A stretch of 23,208 bases of DNA, from positions 1 to 23,208 of the forward strand of contig BNUJ01000010.1 in NCBI GenBank assembly GCA_025997275.1, given 5' to 3'. The notes beneath the pieces were generated by a model. The model did no database searches. It was not told the DNA's origin and was given only the letters and a program-made list of their open reading frames with translations. A program made the translations under genes and the position numbers. Shown here in pieces: positions 1 through 7,582 of this stretch; positions within the stretch are counted from its first letter, which is position 1; every line of letters begins with the position of its first letter. The DNA is from Deferribacterales bacterium. GTDB lineage: Bacteria; Chrysiogenota; Deferribacteres; Deferribacterales; JAISNW01.

Positions 1-442
1 ACACAACACCTACTGCTGTAGCTGTTGCGGTAAATATAAGTATAAGGATGGCATATTCCTTTATAAACCCAGCGACTAGGTTCATATCGTTAGACAATAA
101 GAATAGCTCATCGGCAAGGTGTCGGGACGAGTGTTCGTAATAAATAATATCCACCGATAAAACTAAAGCAAGCAGCACAAAGTCTAAATACATAACTGCG
201 CCTAACAGCTCTTTCCAATGTTTGCTTTTTATCGGTAGCATAAAGAGCAGTGCAGCAACGCCAAAGACAGGTGCGATAACATAAGCATCAAACCGCAAGC
301 CTACAATAAAAGTGTGCAGCAACTGCGGGACGCTGATATCAGGAAAGCTAGCCCGATATATGCCGTAAAATACAGCCCTTGCTATGGCGCAAAGCGCAAA
401 AAACGCAAATGTAACGCAAATGAGTAATTTAGAGCGAGTTAT
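1..442 (-). CDS. LTA synthase / phosphoglycerol transferase family membrane protein, N-terminal part
   Basis: The open frame reads leftward and runs off the window edge, so only about 147 N-terminal residues are visible. They contain three to four hydrophobic segments. The string GLRFDAYVIAP after the second segment resembles the membrane domain of the LTA-synthase/sulfatase-fold family (COG1368 type), as does a later VDIIYYEHSS segment. These enzymes transfer phosphoglycerol or phosphoethanolamine groups outside the membrane; the catalytic domain would lie beyond the window. It is the last visible gene of the minus-strand operon. The frame has a stop at 455-457, just upstream, and no ATG, GTG or TTG before residue about 40, well inside the family's first membrane segments. 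An AGGTAGGTGA stretch precedes ATC/ATA codons near 440-445, so the 442 start (ATA) is a guess. The family call is likely; the start is unresolved. Confidence 0.6.
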   Translation of the reverse strand, partial: MTRSKLLICVTFAFFALCAIARAVFYGIYRASFPDISVPQLLHTFIVGLRFDAYVIAPVFGVAALLFMLPIKSKHWKELLGAVMYLDFVLLALVLSVDIIYYEHSSRHLADELFLLSNDMNLVAGFIKEYAILILIFTATATAVGVV

Positions 443-450
443 GATTTCAC

Positions 451-1068
451 CTACCTAGATATTATCGTCCTAATGCCTGTCTCTATCATTGAGACACCGA
501 TAGCGGAGATAAACACCTGCATTATGCGTGATAGTATAAACAAAACTAGCTTGCCGAGTAGCCTTTCTATATAACGAGCCAAAAAAAATACTATAAATAT
601 TATTACAAACGCCACAAAGAAACCGATAAATGATTTCGCAAACCCATGCAAATCAACCAGTATAATAACCGTTGACAACGTGCCAGGACCTACTAATATC
701 GGGAATGCCATAGGAACAATGCGCTCGTGAACAGCCTCCTCCCCGCGTTGCGGCTTGTTAGCGGAGTCAGCATCCCCCGGCGGGAAGAGCAAATTTTTTA
801 TTCCCAGCACTAACAGCAATATCCCGCCCGCTACCTGCAGCTCCTCAACCCCTAGCCTAAAGAAGTGTTTCATTATTGGAACGCCCACTAGGGCAAACAC
901 CAGAACTATGGCAAAACCCACATATACTATTAGGCGGAATAGGTGTCTGCGCGCGCCATCTGTGAGGTCGCTTGCCATATCAATAAACATTGGCAGGTTG
1001 CCGAACGGGTTAGTTATAGCAATCATCGCTGATGCAATAAATATTACTTGAACAACAGAATCATACAT
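451..1068 (-). CDS. MarC family integral membrane protein
   Basis: This 205-aa protein has about six hydrophobic segments. The segment IAITNPFGNLPMF near the N terminus and MAFPILVGPGTLST in the middle are hallmarks of the MarC/UPF0056 family. The biochemical role of this family is not established; the old link to multiple antibiotic resistance is not supported by direct transport data. I chose the ATG at 1068 (MYDSVVQ) because a longer frame reaching 1164 would overlap the dCMP deaminase gene by 86 nt with non-membrane sequence; from 1068 the gap is 10 nt, as elsewhere in this operon. The stop TAG at 453-451 lies just before the possible ribosome site of the next gene. Confidence 0.88.
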   Translation of the reverse strand: MYDSVVQVIFIASAMIAITNPFGNLPMFIDMASDLTDGARRHLFRLIVYVGFAIVLVFALVGVPIMKHFFRLGVEELQVAGGILLLVLGIKNLLFPPGDADSANKPQRGEEAVHERIVPMAFPILVGPGTLSTVIILVDLHGFAKSFIGFFVAFVIIFIVFFLARYIERLLGKLVLFILSRIMQVFISAIGVSMIETGIRTIISR

Positions 1069-1078
1069 AAGATAGTAG

Positions 1079-1534
1079 CTACTCCTCGTCCTTAAAGTGG
1101 ACGATTCTAATGTTGGTCTCTCGTAGCATATCGTCAGCCAGCTTGTCAGGGTATTCGTTTGCATAGACTATGCGCCTAATATCCGCATTTATTAGCATTT
1201 TGGTGCAGATACTGCACGGCTTGGTATTGCAATACAGCGTAGCACCCGCCACGTTAATGCCATATAACGCCGCCTGTATTATTGCGTTCTGCTCAGCATG
1301 TAGCCCGCGGCATAGCTCGTGCCGCTCCCCAGAGGGGACGTTCTGTTGTTGCCTCAGACAACCTGTCTTTTCGCAGTGAGTAATGCCCTTCGGAGTGCCA
1401 TTATAGCCAGTGGCTAGCATCCTCTGGTCGCGCACAAGCACTGCGCCTACCTGTCTACGCAAGCAGGTTGAGCGGGTGGCGACTATCCCGACTAAATCCA
1501 TAAAGTATCTGTCCCAGCTAGGGCGTTTCATCAT
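1079..1534 (-). CDS. dCMP deaminase
   Basis: The 151-aa product is a zinc-dependent deaminase of the CMP/dCMP family. HAEQNAI (His79, catalytic Glu81) and TKPCSIC (Cys107, Cys110) give the zinc site and proton shuttle. VGAVLVRDQRMLATGYNG is the usual N-terminal strand and substrate loop. The enzyme turns dCMP into dUMP, feeding thymidylate synthesis in the cytoplasm. It follows glyA by 10 nt; SHMT makes the methylene-tetrahydrofolate that thymidylate synthase uses, so the pairing is functionally coherent. The start is one of two adjacent ATG codons, preceded by GAGGAT. ComE operon protein 2 relatives have the same fold, but the length and motifs fit an ordinary dCMP deaminase. Confidence 0.93.
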   Translation of the reverse strand: MMKRPSWDRYFMDLVGIVATRSTCLRRQVGAVLVRDQRMLATGYNGTPKGITHCEKTGCLRQQQNVPSGERHELCRGLHAEQNAIIQAALYGINVAGATLYCNTKPCSICTKMLINADIRRIVYANEYPDKLADDMLRETNIRIVHFKDEE

Positions 1535-1544
1535 AACTAAATCC

Positions 1545-2798
1545 TCATACCAAATCTTTGTATAATGGGTATATATCCGTTAACTTAATAACACGAGTCT
1601 TCACAGCGTTAATTTGTGCCTCGTCAGTTATATTTTCAAGGACATCAGCAATCATATCTCCAACCAGTGTCAAATCAGTTTCTTTAAGCCCTCGTGTCGT
1701 AACTGCTGGCGTGCCTAGCCTCAGCCCACTAGTTATCATCGGGCTGAGCGTTTCGTTGGGTATAGTGTTTTTATTAGTGGTAATGTGCGCCCTGTCTAGG
1801 GTATTCTGTGCATCTTTGCCAGTAATCCCCTTGCAATAGACATCTACTAACAACAAGTGATTGTCAGTGCCACCTGAAACTATGCGGAACCCGCGCTTTT
1901 GCAAGGCATTGGCTAACGACTTGGCATTCTTGACAATCTGTGTAGCGTATGCCTTAAACTCTGGCTGCATAGCCTCTTTGAATGCTATAGCTTTTGCAGC
2001 TATGATGTGCATGAGCGGACCGCCCTGAAAACCGGGGAAAGTTTGCGAGTTAATCGCCTTGCCGTGCTGTTCTTTAGCAAGGATTATTCCGCCACGCGGA
2101 CCCCTCAATGACTTATGCGTGGTGGTAGTCACGACGTCTGCATAAGGCACAGGGTTTGGATGAGCACCACCCGCCACTAATCCTGCAATATGTGCCATAT
2201 CAACCATAAAATATGCGCCAACCATATCGGCTATTTCACGGAACCGCTTAAAGTCTATTGTGCGCGGATATGCACTGGCGCCAGCCAATATCAGCTTAGG
2301 TTTATGCTCTTTAGCAAGCCGTTCTACCTCGCTATAATCAATCTGTTCAGTTTCACTTGATACACCATAAGGGACAACGTTATACGTTCTGCCCGAGAAG
2401 TTGACTGGGCTGCCGTGCGTTAAGTGACCACCGTGCGATAAGTTCATACCCAGTATAGTATCGCCCGGTTTTAAGAGTGCCGCAAAGGCTATCAGGTTCA
2501 TCTGCGAGCCTGAATGCGGTTGCACGTTGGCAAACTCCGCACCAAATAATTGTTTAGCCCTGTCTATGGCAAGTTGTTCTACTATGTCAACACATTCACA
2601 GCCACCGTAGTAGCGCTTGCTGGGGTAGCCCTCAGCATATTTGTTAGTGAGGACAGACCCCGCCGCTTCAAGTACCGCTTTAGAAACGAAGTTCTCGCTA
2701 GCTATCAGCTCTAGGTGGTTGCTTTGACGATTTTTTTCTGCCACCATGGCGTTATACACATCGGCGTCAAATGTCTTTACATTCCCATATAGCTCCAT
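1545..2798 (-). CDS. glyA: Serine hydroxymethyltransferase
   Basis: The 417-aa protein has the normal bacterial SHMT length and is collinear with the family. It converts serine and tetrahydrofolate to glycine and 5,10-methylene-tetrahydrofolate using PLP in the cytoplasm. HLELIASENFVS near residue 30, YAEGYPSKRYYGGCE near residue 60 and TTTTHKSLRGPRGG with the PLP-binding Lys229 are all present. A ribosome site AGAGGT lies 7 nt before the ATG. The gene sits 9 nt after rpiB and 10 nt before the dCMP deaminase gene, an order I recall from several Gram-negative phyla and linked to one-carbon and nucleotide supply. Confidence 0.97.
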   Translation of the reverse strand: MELYGNVKTFDADVYNAMVAEKNRQSNHLELIASENFVSKAVLEAAGSVLTNKYAEGYPSKRYYGGCECVDIVEQLAIDRAKQLFGAEFANVQPHSGSQMNLIAFAALLKPGDTILGMNLSHGGHLTHGSPVNFSGRTYNVVPYGVSSETEQIDYSEVERLAKEHKPKLILAGASAYPRTIDFKRFREIADMVGAYFMVDMAHIAGLVAGGAHPNPVPYADVVTTTTHKSLRGPRGGIILAKEQHGKAINSQTFPGFQGGPLMHIIAAKAIAFKEAMQPEFKAYATQIVKNAKSLANALQKRGFRIVSGGTDNHLLLVDVYCKGITGKDAQNTLDRAHITTNKNTIPNETLSPMITSGLRLGTPAVTTRGLKETDLTLVGDMIADVLENITDEAQINAVKTRVIKLTDIYPLYKDLV

Positions 2799-2807
2799 TT
2801 TATACCT

Positions 2808-3242
2808 CTAAATAAATAATTGTTCTATCAATGCTAATCGGGTGGCGTGCCTACCCCCCTCAAACGGTGTGTCCAGCCACACATCAACAATAGACTTCGC
2901 TACCTCTACTCCTGTTGTGCGTCCACCCATTACCAAAACGTTTGAGTCGTTGTGTTGCCTAGACATTCTAGCGGTGTAATCATCGTGGCAAAGTGCTGCA
3001 CGTATATGCGGAAATCTATTTGCGGATATAGACATACCAATGCCCGTGCCACATAGTAATATACCGCGCTCAAAATCAGCACCTACCGCCTTCGCTAGCT
3101 TTGCCGCTATAAGCGGATAGTCCCCTTTTTGTCCCTCATCTACACCATAGTCGGTAATGGTGTGTCCGCTCCCCTGAATGTGGTTGAAAAGCTCAATTTT
3201 TAGGGCGACAGCGGCGTGGTCTGATGCTATAACAATATTCAT
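2808..3242 (-). CDS. rpiB: Ribose-5-phosphate isomerase B
   Basis: This 144-aa protein is a RpiB/LacAB-type isomerase, which interconverts ribulose 5-phosphate and ribose 5-phosphate in the pentose phosphate pathway. IASDHAA at the N terminus, LLCGTGIGMSI around the catalytic Cys, and ARMSRQHNDSNVL are typical. The length matches the family (about 145-150 aa). The start ATG lies 3 nt after the upstream stop, with AAAGG as ribosome site inside the end of the preceding gene, suggesting translational coupling. Ribose 5-phosphate feeds PRPP and nucleotide synthesis, in line with the glyA and deaminase neighbours. Confidence 0.95.
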   Translation of the reverse strand: MNIVIASDHAAVALKIELFNHIQGSGHTITDYGVDEGQKGDYPLIAAKLAKAVGADFERGILLCGTGIGMSISANRFPHIRAALCHDDYTARMSRQHNDSNVLVMGGRTTGVEVAKSIVDVWLDTPFEGGRHATRLALIEQLFI

Positions 3243-3245
3243 ATC

Positions 3246-4064
3246 TTAACCTTTCTTGTCTTTGGATTGTTTATAGTTGAAGAAGAAACTTGATACGTCC
3301 CTAGCCCATGAGTCAGGCATCCGCACAGCAAAATTCAGCCAACTGTAATCGTTGACTATAAAAATGCTAGAAGAATATTTATCAAGCCATGCATTAGTGT
3401 TCTGTATGAATGAATAGCTAGAGATATTCTCAAACTTAAATCGTTTCATAGTAGGATTTAGTCTAGCAAGCCAATCTAGCGAGGCGGAATCGCTGACACA
3501 GCGCAACTTGCCCTCCAAACACAGTAGTTCATGACGGGTATTACCCTCAAAGAACATATAATAATCATCTCCTAATGCATCCAGCACGTCATAGTCGCTC
3601 TCCCACATAGATACTACTCGCTTGCCCGAATATGCGGGTAGTTGCGATGTGATTATTATAGAATCCGGATATTGCGCAATCACGCCATCTATGGTCTGCT
3701 TGCTGAACGCAGGAGGGTTAGATTTAGTATCGTTCCAAATTTCTCCTGTTAGTAATATATAGTCTTGGAATGAGCCGTTCGCAACTTCGGGGTTAATGTT
3801 AATAAGTTTCTGCCTGACGTAGCGATACTTGAAAGATGCAAAAAATGGCTTTTTCAGGTTAGTCACGTTGCCGTCTAGTTTATCTTTCGCAAGATGTCCG
3901 TTCAAGCGGCTGTATTTCTGCCCGACAAACGCCCATACATTGGCTGGTCTAGCACGGAGCATTTCAAGCGTCCATACGCGAGACACTTCCCTGCCATAAG
4001 CCTCTAGCTCACAAGCGATAAGCTCTAAATTAGGGGACGGATTTACAAAAACAAATTCCGACAT
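3246..4064 (-). CDS. Hypothetical protein, 272 aa, head of the rpiB-glyA operon
   Basis: I do not recognise this protein. It is probably soluble: there is no signal peptide or membrane segment. It is rich in aromatic residues (Trp, Tyr, Phe) through its whole length and ends in a basic tail, KQSKDKKG. A VGQKYSRLNGHL stretch and a DSIIITSQLPAYSGKRVVS stretch look like loop-strand elements, and the N terminus could be a Rossmann-like strand, but no catalytic motif stands out. Codon use resembles the neighbours. It is the first gene of the minus-strand operon and ends 3 nt before rpiB, so co-expression with pentose phosphate and folate genes is likely. No Shine-Dalgarno site precedes the ATG (see the promoter entry). 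Confidence 0.75.
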   Translation of the reverse strand: MSEFVFVNPSPNLELIACELEAYGREVSRVWTLEMLRARPANVWAFVGQKYSRLNGHLAKDKLDGNVTNLKKPFFASFKYRYVRQKLININPEVANGSFQDYILLTGEIWNDTKSNPPAFSKQTIDGVIAQYPDSIIITSQLPAYSGKRVVSMWESDYDVLDALGDDYYMFFEGNTRHELLCLEGKLRCVSDSASLDWLARLNPTMKRFKFENISSYSFIQNTNAWLDKYSSSIFIVNDYSWLNFAVRMPDSWARDVSSFFFNYKQSKDKKG

Positions 4065-4071
4065 ACAGTAC

Positions 4072-4100
4072 AGGGTAACATAAAAGCAAAAAATTGTCTA
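4072..4100 (-). promoter_or_regulatory. Candidate sigma70-type promoter of the minus-strand operon, leaderless
   Basis: On the minus strand TAGACA (4100-4095) is followed after 17 nt by TACCCT (4077-4072), with a TG dinucleotide making an extended -10. The -10 box ends 7 nt before the ATG at 4064, so transcription would begin at or next to the start codon. The -10 match is weak (3 of 6), so this is a candidate only. Confidence 0.4.
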
Positions 4101-4200
4101 TCCTTTCCCAAGTTCCTCGCCTTAATGTGCACAAACGCCATTTGTAGCGTTAAATTTACCTGCGATACATCTAGTCAAGTATAGTTCCCTGCTTTTTCTC

Positions 4201-4228
4201 TTGACTGAGAGGTAAAGTTATATATACT
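4201..4228 (+). promoter_or_regulatory. Sigma70-type promoter for the DJ-1/HtrA operon
   Basis: TTGACT (4201-4206) is followed after 16 nt by TATACT (4223-4228). A start near 4235 gives a leader of about 35 nt containing a GGGGGGA ribosome site (4254-4260) before the ATG at 4270. A TACTAT box at 4225-4230 with an 18-nt spacer is an alternative -10. Confidence 0.65.
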
Positions 4229-4269
4229 ATTTTGCAGGTAATGGCAGTTTTACGGGGGGATTACTGTAT

Positions 4270-4830
4270 ATGACTAATATTATTGCTCCAAAAGTTTTAG
4301 TTGTTCTTGCTGACGGCTTTGAAGAGATTGAGGCACTCGCTCCTATTGATTTGTTGCGCCGTGCAGGGCTTGACGTGACGACTGCATCTATAGATAAGGC
4401 TGATGTGCTAGGCTCTCATAATGTATCAGTTAAGGCTGATGTGTTGCTAGCTGATGTTATGAATAATATCTACGATATGGTAGTATTGCCGGGTGGCGGG
4501 CTTGGCACAGAAAATCTATCTAAAAGCCCATTAGTAGCGCAACTGGTGTATGAACAAGAACAATCTAAACGTTATCTTGCTGCTATCTGTGCAGCACCCA
4601 CTGTGCTGAACAAGCAAGGGGTGTTTGATAAGAATATTTTGACCTCTCATCCAAGTGTTCAGTCTAGCTTTAACCAAGCGAGATACCGCACCGATAGCGT
4701 GGTGGTGAGCGATAAAGTTATCACTAGTCGTGGAGCTGGGACGGCGGTGGAGTTTGCGTTAAAGTTAGTAGAAACCCTTTGTGATAAAGCTACTGCTGAC
4801 AATGTGGCACAAGCGATAGTGTATAAATAG
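4270..4830 (+). CDS. DJ-1/PfpI family protein (YajL/ThiJ-like)
   Basis: The 186-aa protein covers one complete DJ-1/PfpI domain. KVLVVLADGFEEIEALAPID carries the conserved Glu near residue 18; AAICAAPTVL carries the nucleophile-elbow Cys107; LTSHPSV and TSRGAGTAVEFAL complete the fold. Members of this clade are small cytoplasmic redox-sensitive proteins proposed as glyoxalases, deglycases or chaperones; which of these applies here cannot be read from sequence. It is followed after 5 nt by an htrA-like gene, which fits a protein-damage or stress response pairing. The ATG has a strong purine-rich ribosome site about 10 nt upstream. Confidence 0.93.
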   Translation: MTNIIAPKVLVVLADGFEEIEALAPIDLLRRAGLDVTTASIDKADVLGSHNVSVKADVLLADVMNNIYDMVVLPGGGLGTENLSKSPLVAQLVYEQEQSKRYLAAICAAPTVLNKQGVFDKNILTSHPSVQSSFNQARYRTDSVVVSDKVITSRGAGTAVEFALKLVETLCDKATADNVAQAIVYK

Positions 4831-4835
4831 GGTTT

Positions 4836-6089
4836 ATGACAGCTAGGCTATCGTCTTTATTTTTAGCATTATTTTTGGCAGTGTTTGCTGTGGCGGCATG
4901 CGCATCGGAGCGTGTCACCCCTGTGGTGACAGCTGTCCGCAAGGCGAGTGGAGCTGTTGTCAATATCCGCGCCGAAGCGCAGCGTGAGGGGATATTTCGC
5001 GACCCATTTTTAGATGATTTCTTTAACACTGAGGGCAAGAAGAGTCTGAACCTTGGCACAGGTGTAATTATCCGCAATGACGGAGTAATAATTACTAATT
5101 TTCACGTAGTAAAATCATCCACTAGCATCTATGTCGTCACACCCGATGAGAAAACTTATAAAGCTAGGGTGATAGGTGGCGATAGCCTGCTTGATATAGC
5201 CGTTATAAAAGTTGACAATCTAAACTACCGCTTTGCCCTGCCTGTGTTGGGAAACTCTGCTGATATACAGACGGGCGAAACCGTTATAGCTATAGGCAAT
5301 CCCTATGGGCTATCTAGCTCTGTCACTACTGGGGTTGTATCCAATACCAAGCGAATATTGAGGCTCAGCAACGAGTTTTCTATATTCATACAGACAGATG
5401 CGTTGATAAACCCCGGTAATTCTGGCGGACCGCTTATTAACCTAGACGGTGAGATAATAGGCATAAATAGCGCAATGTATAAAGAAGCACAGGGGATAGG
5501 CTTTGCCATACCGATAGATACTATAAAGCGCGTAGTGCCAGAGATATTGCAGCACCAGTATGTGAGACGTGGCTATTTAGGTTTTTCGCTTACGGGTGGC
5601 GGAGCTAGCCAAAAAGGGCAAGGTTTGTTTATATCAGCCGTGGCGGGTGGCAGCGATGCTGACAGGCTGGGGATTAAACAGGGAGACTATCTCACGCGGC
5701 TAGACGATATACCTGTGTCGGGTGCGCAGTCGGTGAACTATATTTTAAGAACATTTCCCCCTGGTCAATCTATAAAAGTGTCATACAGCAAGCAGGGTAG
5801 GGAGATAGGTGGCTTTATAAAGCTGTCTGAGCATCCTAAAAACTTTGGCATAGATATGTTGAAATACAACTATAAGATAGATGTAGGCGAAACGGAGGGT
5901 TCCATCATAGTGCGCTCCAGCGGATATCCTAACCATATAAGACAGGGGGATATGCTGGTCGCTATGAATGGAAAAGCGGTGAATAGCCTATCACAGCTGG
6001 ACACGCTACTTGCCAACTCTGCATACGAGCGACTAGTGCTGACAGTGTCACGCGACAGACGCGCATTTGAAGTAACGCTTACGCCGTAG
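4836..6089 (+). CDS. htrA: HtrA/DegP-like periplasmic serine protease
   Basis: The 417-aa protein starts with a signal peptide (hydrophobic residues 5-22). It then has a trypsin-like domain with His90 (TNFHVV), Asp120 (LLDIAVIK) and Ser196 (NPGNSGGPL), and a C-terminal PDZ domain from about residue 240 to 325. The last 90 residues look like a second, weaker PDZ domain (QGDMLVAMNGKAV). HtrA proteins degrade or refold misfolded envelope proteins. VAAC at the end of the signal peptide could be a lipobox, so it may be either a lipoprotein anchored at Cys21 or a soluble periplasmic protein cut after ACA. It lies 5 nt behind the DJ-1 gene and is probably co-transcribed. Confidence 0.93.
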   Translation: MTARLSSLFLALFLAVFAVAACASERVTPVVTAVRKASGAVVNIRAEAQREGIFRDPFLDDFFNTEGKKSLNLGTGVIIRNDGVIITNFHVVKSSTSIYVVTPDEKTYKARVIGGDSLLDIAVIKVDNLNYRFALPVLGNSADIQTGETVIAIGNPYGLSSSVTTGVVSNTKRILRLSNEFSIFIQTDALINPGNSGGPLINLDGEIIGINSAMYKEAQGIGFAIPIDTIKRVVPEILQHQYVRRGYLGFSLTGGGASQKGQGLFISAVAGGSDADRLGIKQGDYLTRLDDIPVSGAQSVNYILRTFPPGQSIKVSYSKQGREIGGFIKLSEHPKNFGIDMLKYNYKIDVGETEGSIIVRSSGYPNHIRQGDMLVAMNGKAVNSLSQLDTLLANSAYERLVLTVSRDRRAFEVTLTP

Positions 6090-6164
6090 AATAAATATTA
6101 GGTTATACATTCTTCTGGTTATTCCAATGGATGCGATACTTGTGCGGTGAAATATTTAACAGGC

Positions 6165-6193
6165 TTGCAAAATAAGTTGTTTTATGCTACACT
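6165..6193 (+). promoter_or_regulatory. Extended -10 promoter of the ankyrin/Sel1 operon, almost leaderless
   Basis: TTGCAA (6165-6170), a 17-nt spacer and TACACT (6188-6193) preceded by TGC form a plausible extended -10 promoter. The expected start, about 7 nt downstream (near 6200), leaves only about 6 nt before the ATG at 6206, with no room for a ribosome site. The start codon is supported by the signal peptide that begins there. Confidence 0.55.
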
Positions 6194-6205
6194 AGCCGAT
6201 ATTTT

Positions 6206-7582
6206 ATGCGTAGGCTATATCATCTCTTTCTGATTGCTGTTTGTCTGTTGTTTATTTATGCGGCTGACGCACCCGCGGCTGACGATGCGTCTGTGGCTGG
6301 CGCGAATACAACTATTTTCAAGCAGGTGGCACTTGGCGATGCAGATTCTGTCGCTAGCTGGCTAGTATCTGGTGGCTACGTAAACATTCAAGATGAGGAC
6401 GGCAATACCCCATTGTTATTGGCTGCAGAGGATGGCAACGATATTATATTAAAGCTATTCCTTGATTTAGGTGCTGACGTTAATCTTGCCAACAAATATG
6501 GCTATACGCCGCTGTTTTCGGCTGTAGCAAATGACCACATTTCAACTGTGCGGGTATTGTTATCCTCCGGTGCTAATGCAAATGTATCAACCAGCTACGG
6601 TACCTCTTTTTTAGATTACGTTCGTGCGCGCGGTTTCAGGAATATGAGCGACTATATTGCCCGTGCAAAGGACACCCCCGGCAAGCGGGGTCCTAATAGT
6701 GAGCAGTATAGACCAGCATGGGTGAATACTGTTGATAATATGCTTTCTGTAGGGGATAGCACCCCCGCTATGAAGCTACTAGCTGCTAATGCTGTAACGG
6801 AGCCGTATGCGCGCTATAAACTTGCACAGATGCAGCTAGAAGCGGGAAACCGCTCTGGTGCTACAACTAGTTTTAGGCTTGCTGCTGATAAAGGTTTAAT
6901 TCCCGCTATGCGGCAGACAGCCGAAATTTATCTCCTGTCAGACAACAAATCACTATACAGCGATGGGTTTAGGTATGCTAAACTAGGTGCCGATAAAAAG
7001 AGTGCTAAGTCACTGGTATGGGTTGGCTATGCGTATCTATATGGGCGCGGAGTTAAACAAGACTATAAACTTTCTTATGATGCATTTTCCAGAGCTTATG
7101 AGCAACGAGATTTTGACGGGCTTCATTATATCGGCCTTCAGGAATATTACGGATTAGGTGTTGCCCGTAACGAAGAGCAGGGCATTGCCAAGATGAGTAG
7201 CGCAGAGGTCAACGGCTCTAGCTTTGCGCGTGAGGAGTTGAAACGTATTAGGACAGTCGCCTTTTTGAATGCACTGCCTAGTTTAGTGCTAGGTAAGCGT
7301 AGCGAGATTAAGGCAGATATGCTTACTCGTGGTGGGATTCTGGTTGAGAACGACACTATTTGTGACAACTATGACGTTAGTGCCTTTATTCAGGTTGATT
7401 ACGGGATACACAATATCGTTATATGTGCAGACTATACCGATAATCAGACATCCGAGAACCTAAAGATATTAAAATTTTATATCAGAAATAACATAACGGA
7501 TGAGCAGAGCAAATTTTTATACAACTATGCTACAGGTAACCGCATAGAGCTGATAACAGACAGCAGTGCGACAGCTGAATGA
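6206..7582 (+). CDS. Exported ankyrin-repeat and Sel1-like repeat protein
   Basis: The 458-aa protein begins with a signal peptide (MRRLYHLFLIAVCLLF, probable cut after ADAPA near residue 24). Residues about 37-155 form three to four ankyrin repeats, with the standard DEDGNTPLLLAAEDG and KYGYTPLFSAVAND signatures. Residues about 195-345 hold Sel1-like repeats (YKLAQMQLEAG, LVWVGYAYLYGRGVKQDY, HYIGLQEYYGLGVARNEEQG). The last 110 residues have no recognised domain. Both repeat types bind proteins, so this is likely a periplasmic or surface scaffold; a partner cannot be named. It heads a four-gene operon: its TGA overlaps the next ATG by 4 nt. No Shine-Dalgarno site is visible. Confidence 0.88.
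   Translation: MRRLYHLFLIAVCLLFIYAADAPAADDASVAGANTTIFKQVALGDADSVASWLVSGGYVNIQDEDGNTPLLLAAEDGNDIILKLFLDLGADVNLANKYGYTPLFSAVANDHISTVRVLLSSGANANVSTSYGTSFLDYVRARGFRNMSDYIARAKDTPGKRGPNSEQYRPAWVNTVDNMLSVGDSTPAMKLLAANAVTEPYARYKLAQMQLEAGNRSGATTSFRLAADKGLIPAMRQTAEIYLLSDNKSLYSDGFRYAKLGADKKSAKSLVWVGYAYLYGRGVKQDYKLSYDAFSRAYEQRDFDGLHYIGLQEYYGLGVARNEEQGIAKMSSAEVNGSSFAREELKRIRTVAFLNALPSLVLGKRSEIKADMLTRGGILVENDTICDNYDVSAFIQVDYGIHNIVICADYTDNQTSENLKILKFYIRNNITDEQSKFLYNYATGNRIELITDSSATAE

Noticed and set aside
1069..1164. A longer N terminus for the MarC protein
   Set aside because: The extra 32 residues overlap the dCMP deaminase gene by 86 nt and do not resemble MarC; the ATG at 1068 fits family and operon spacing.
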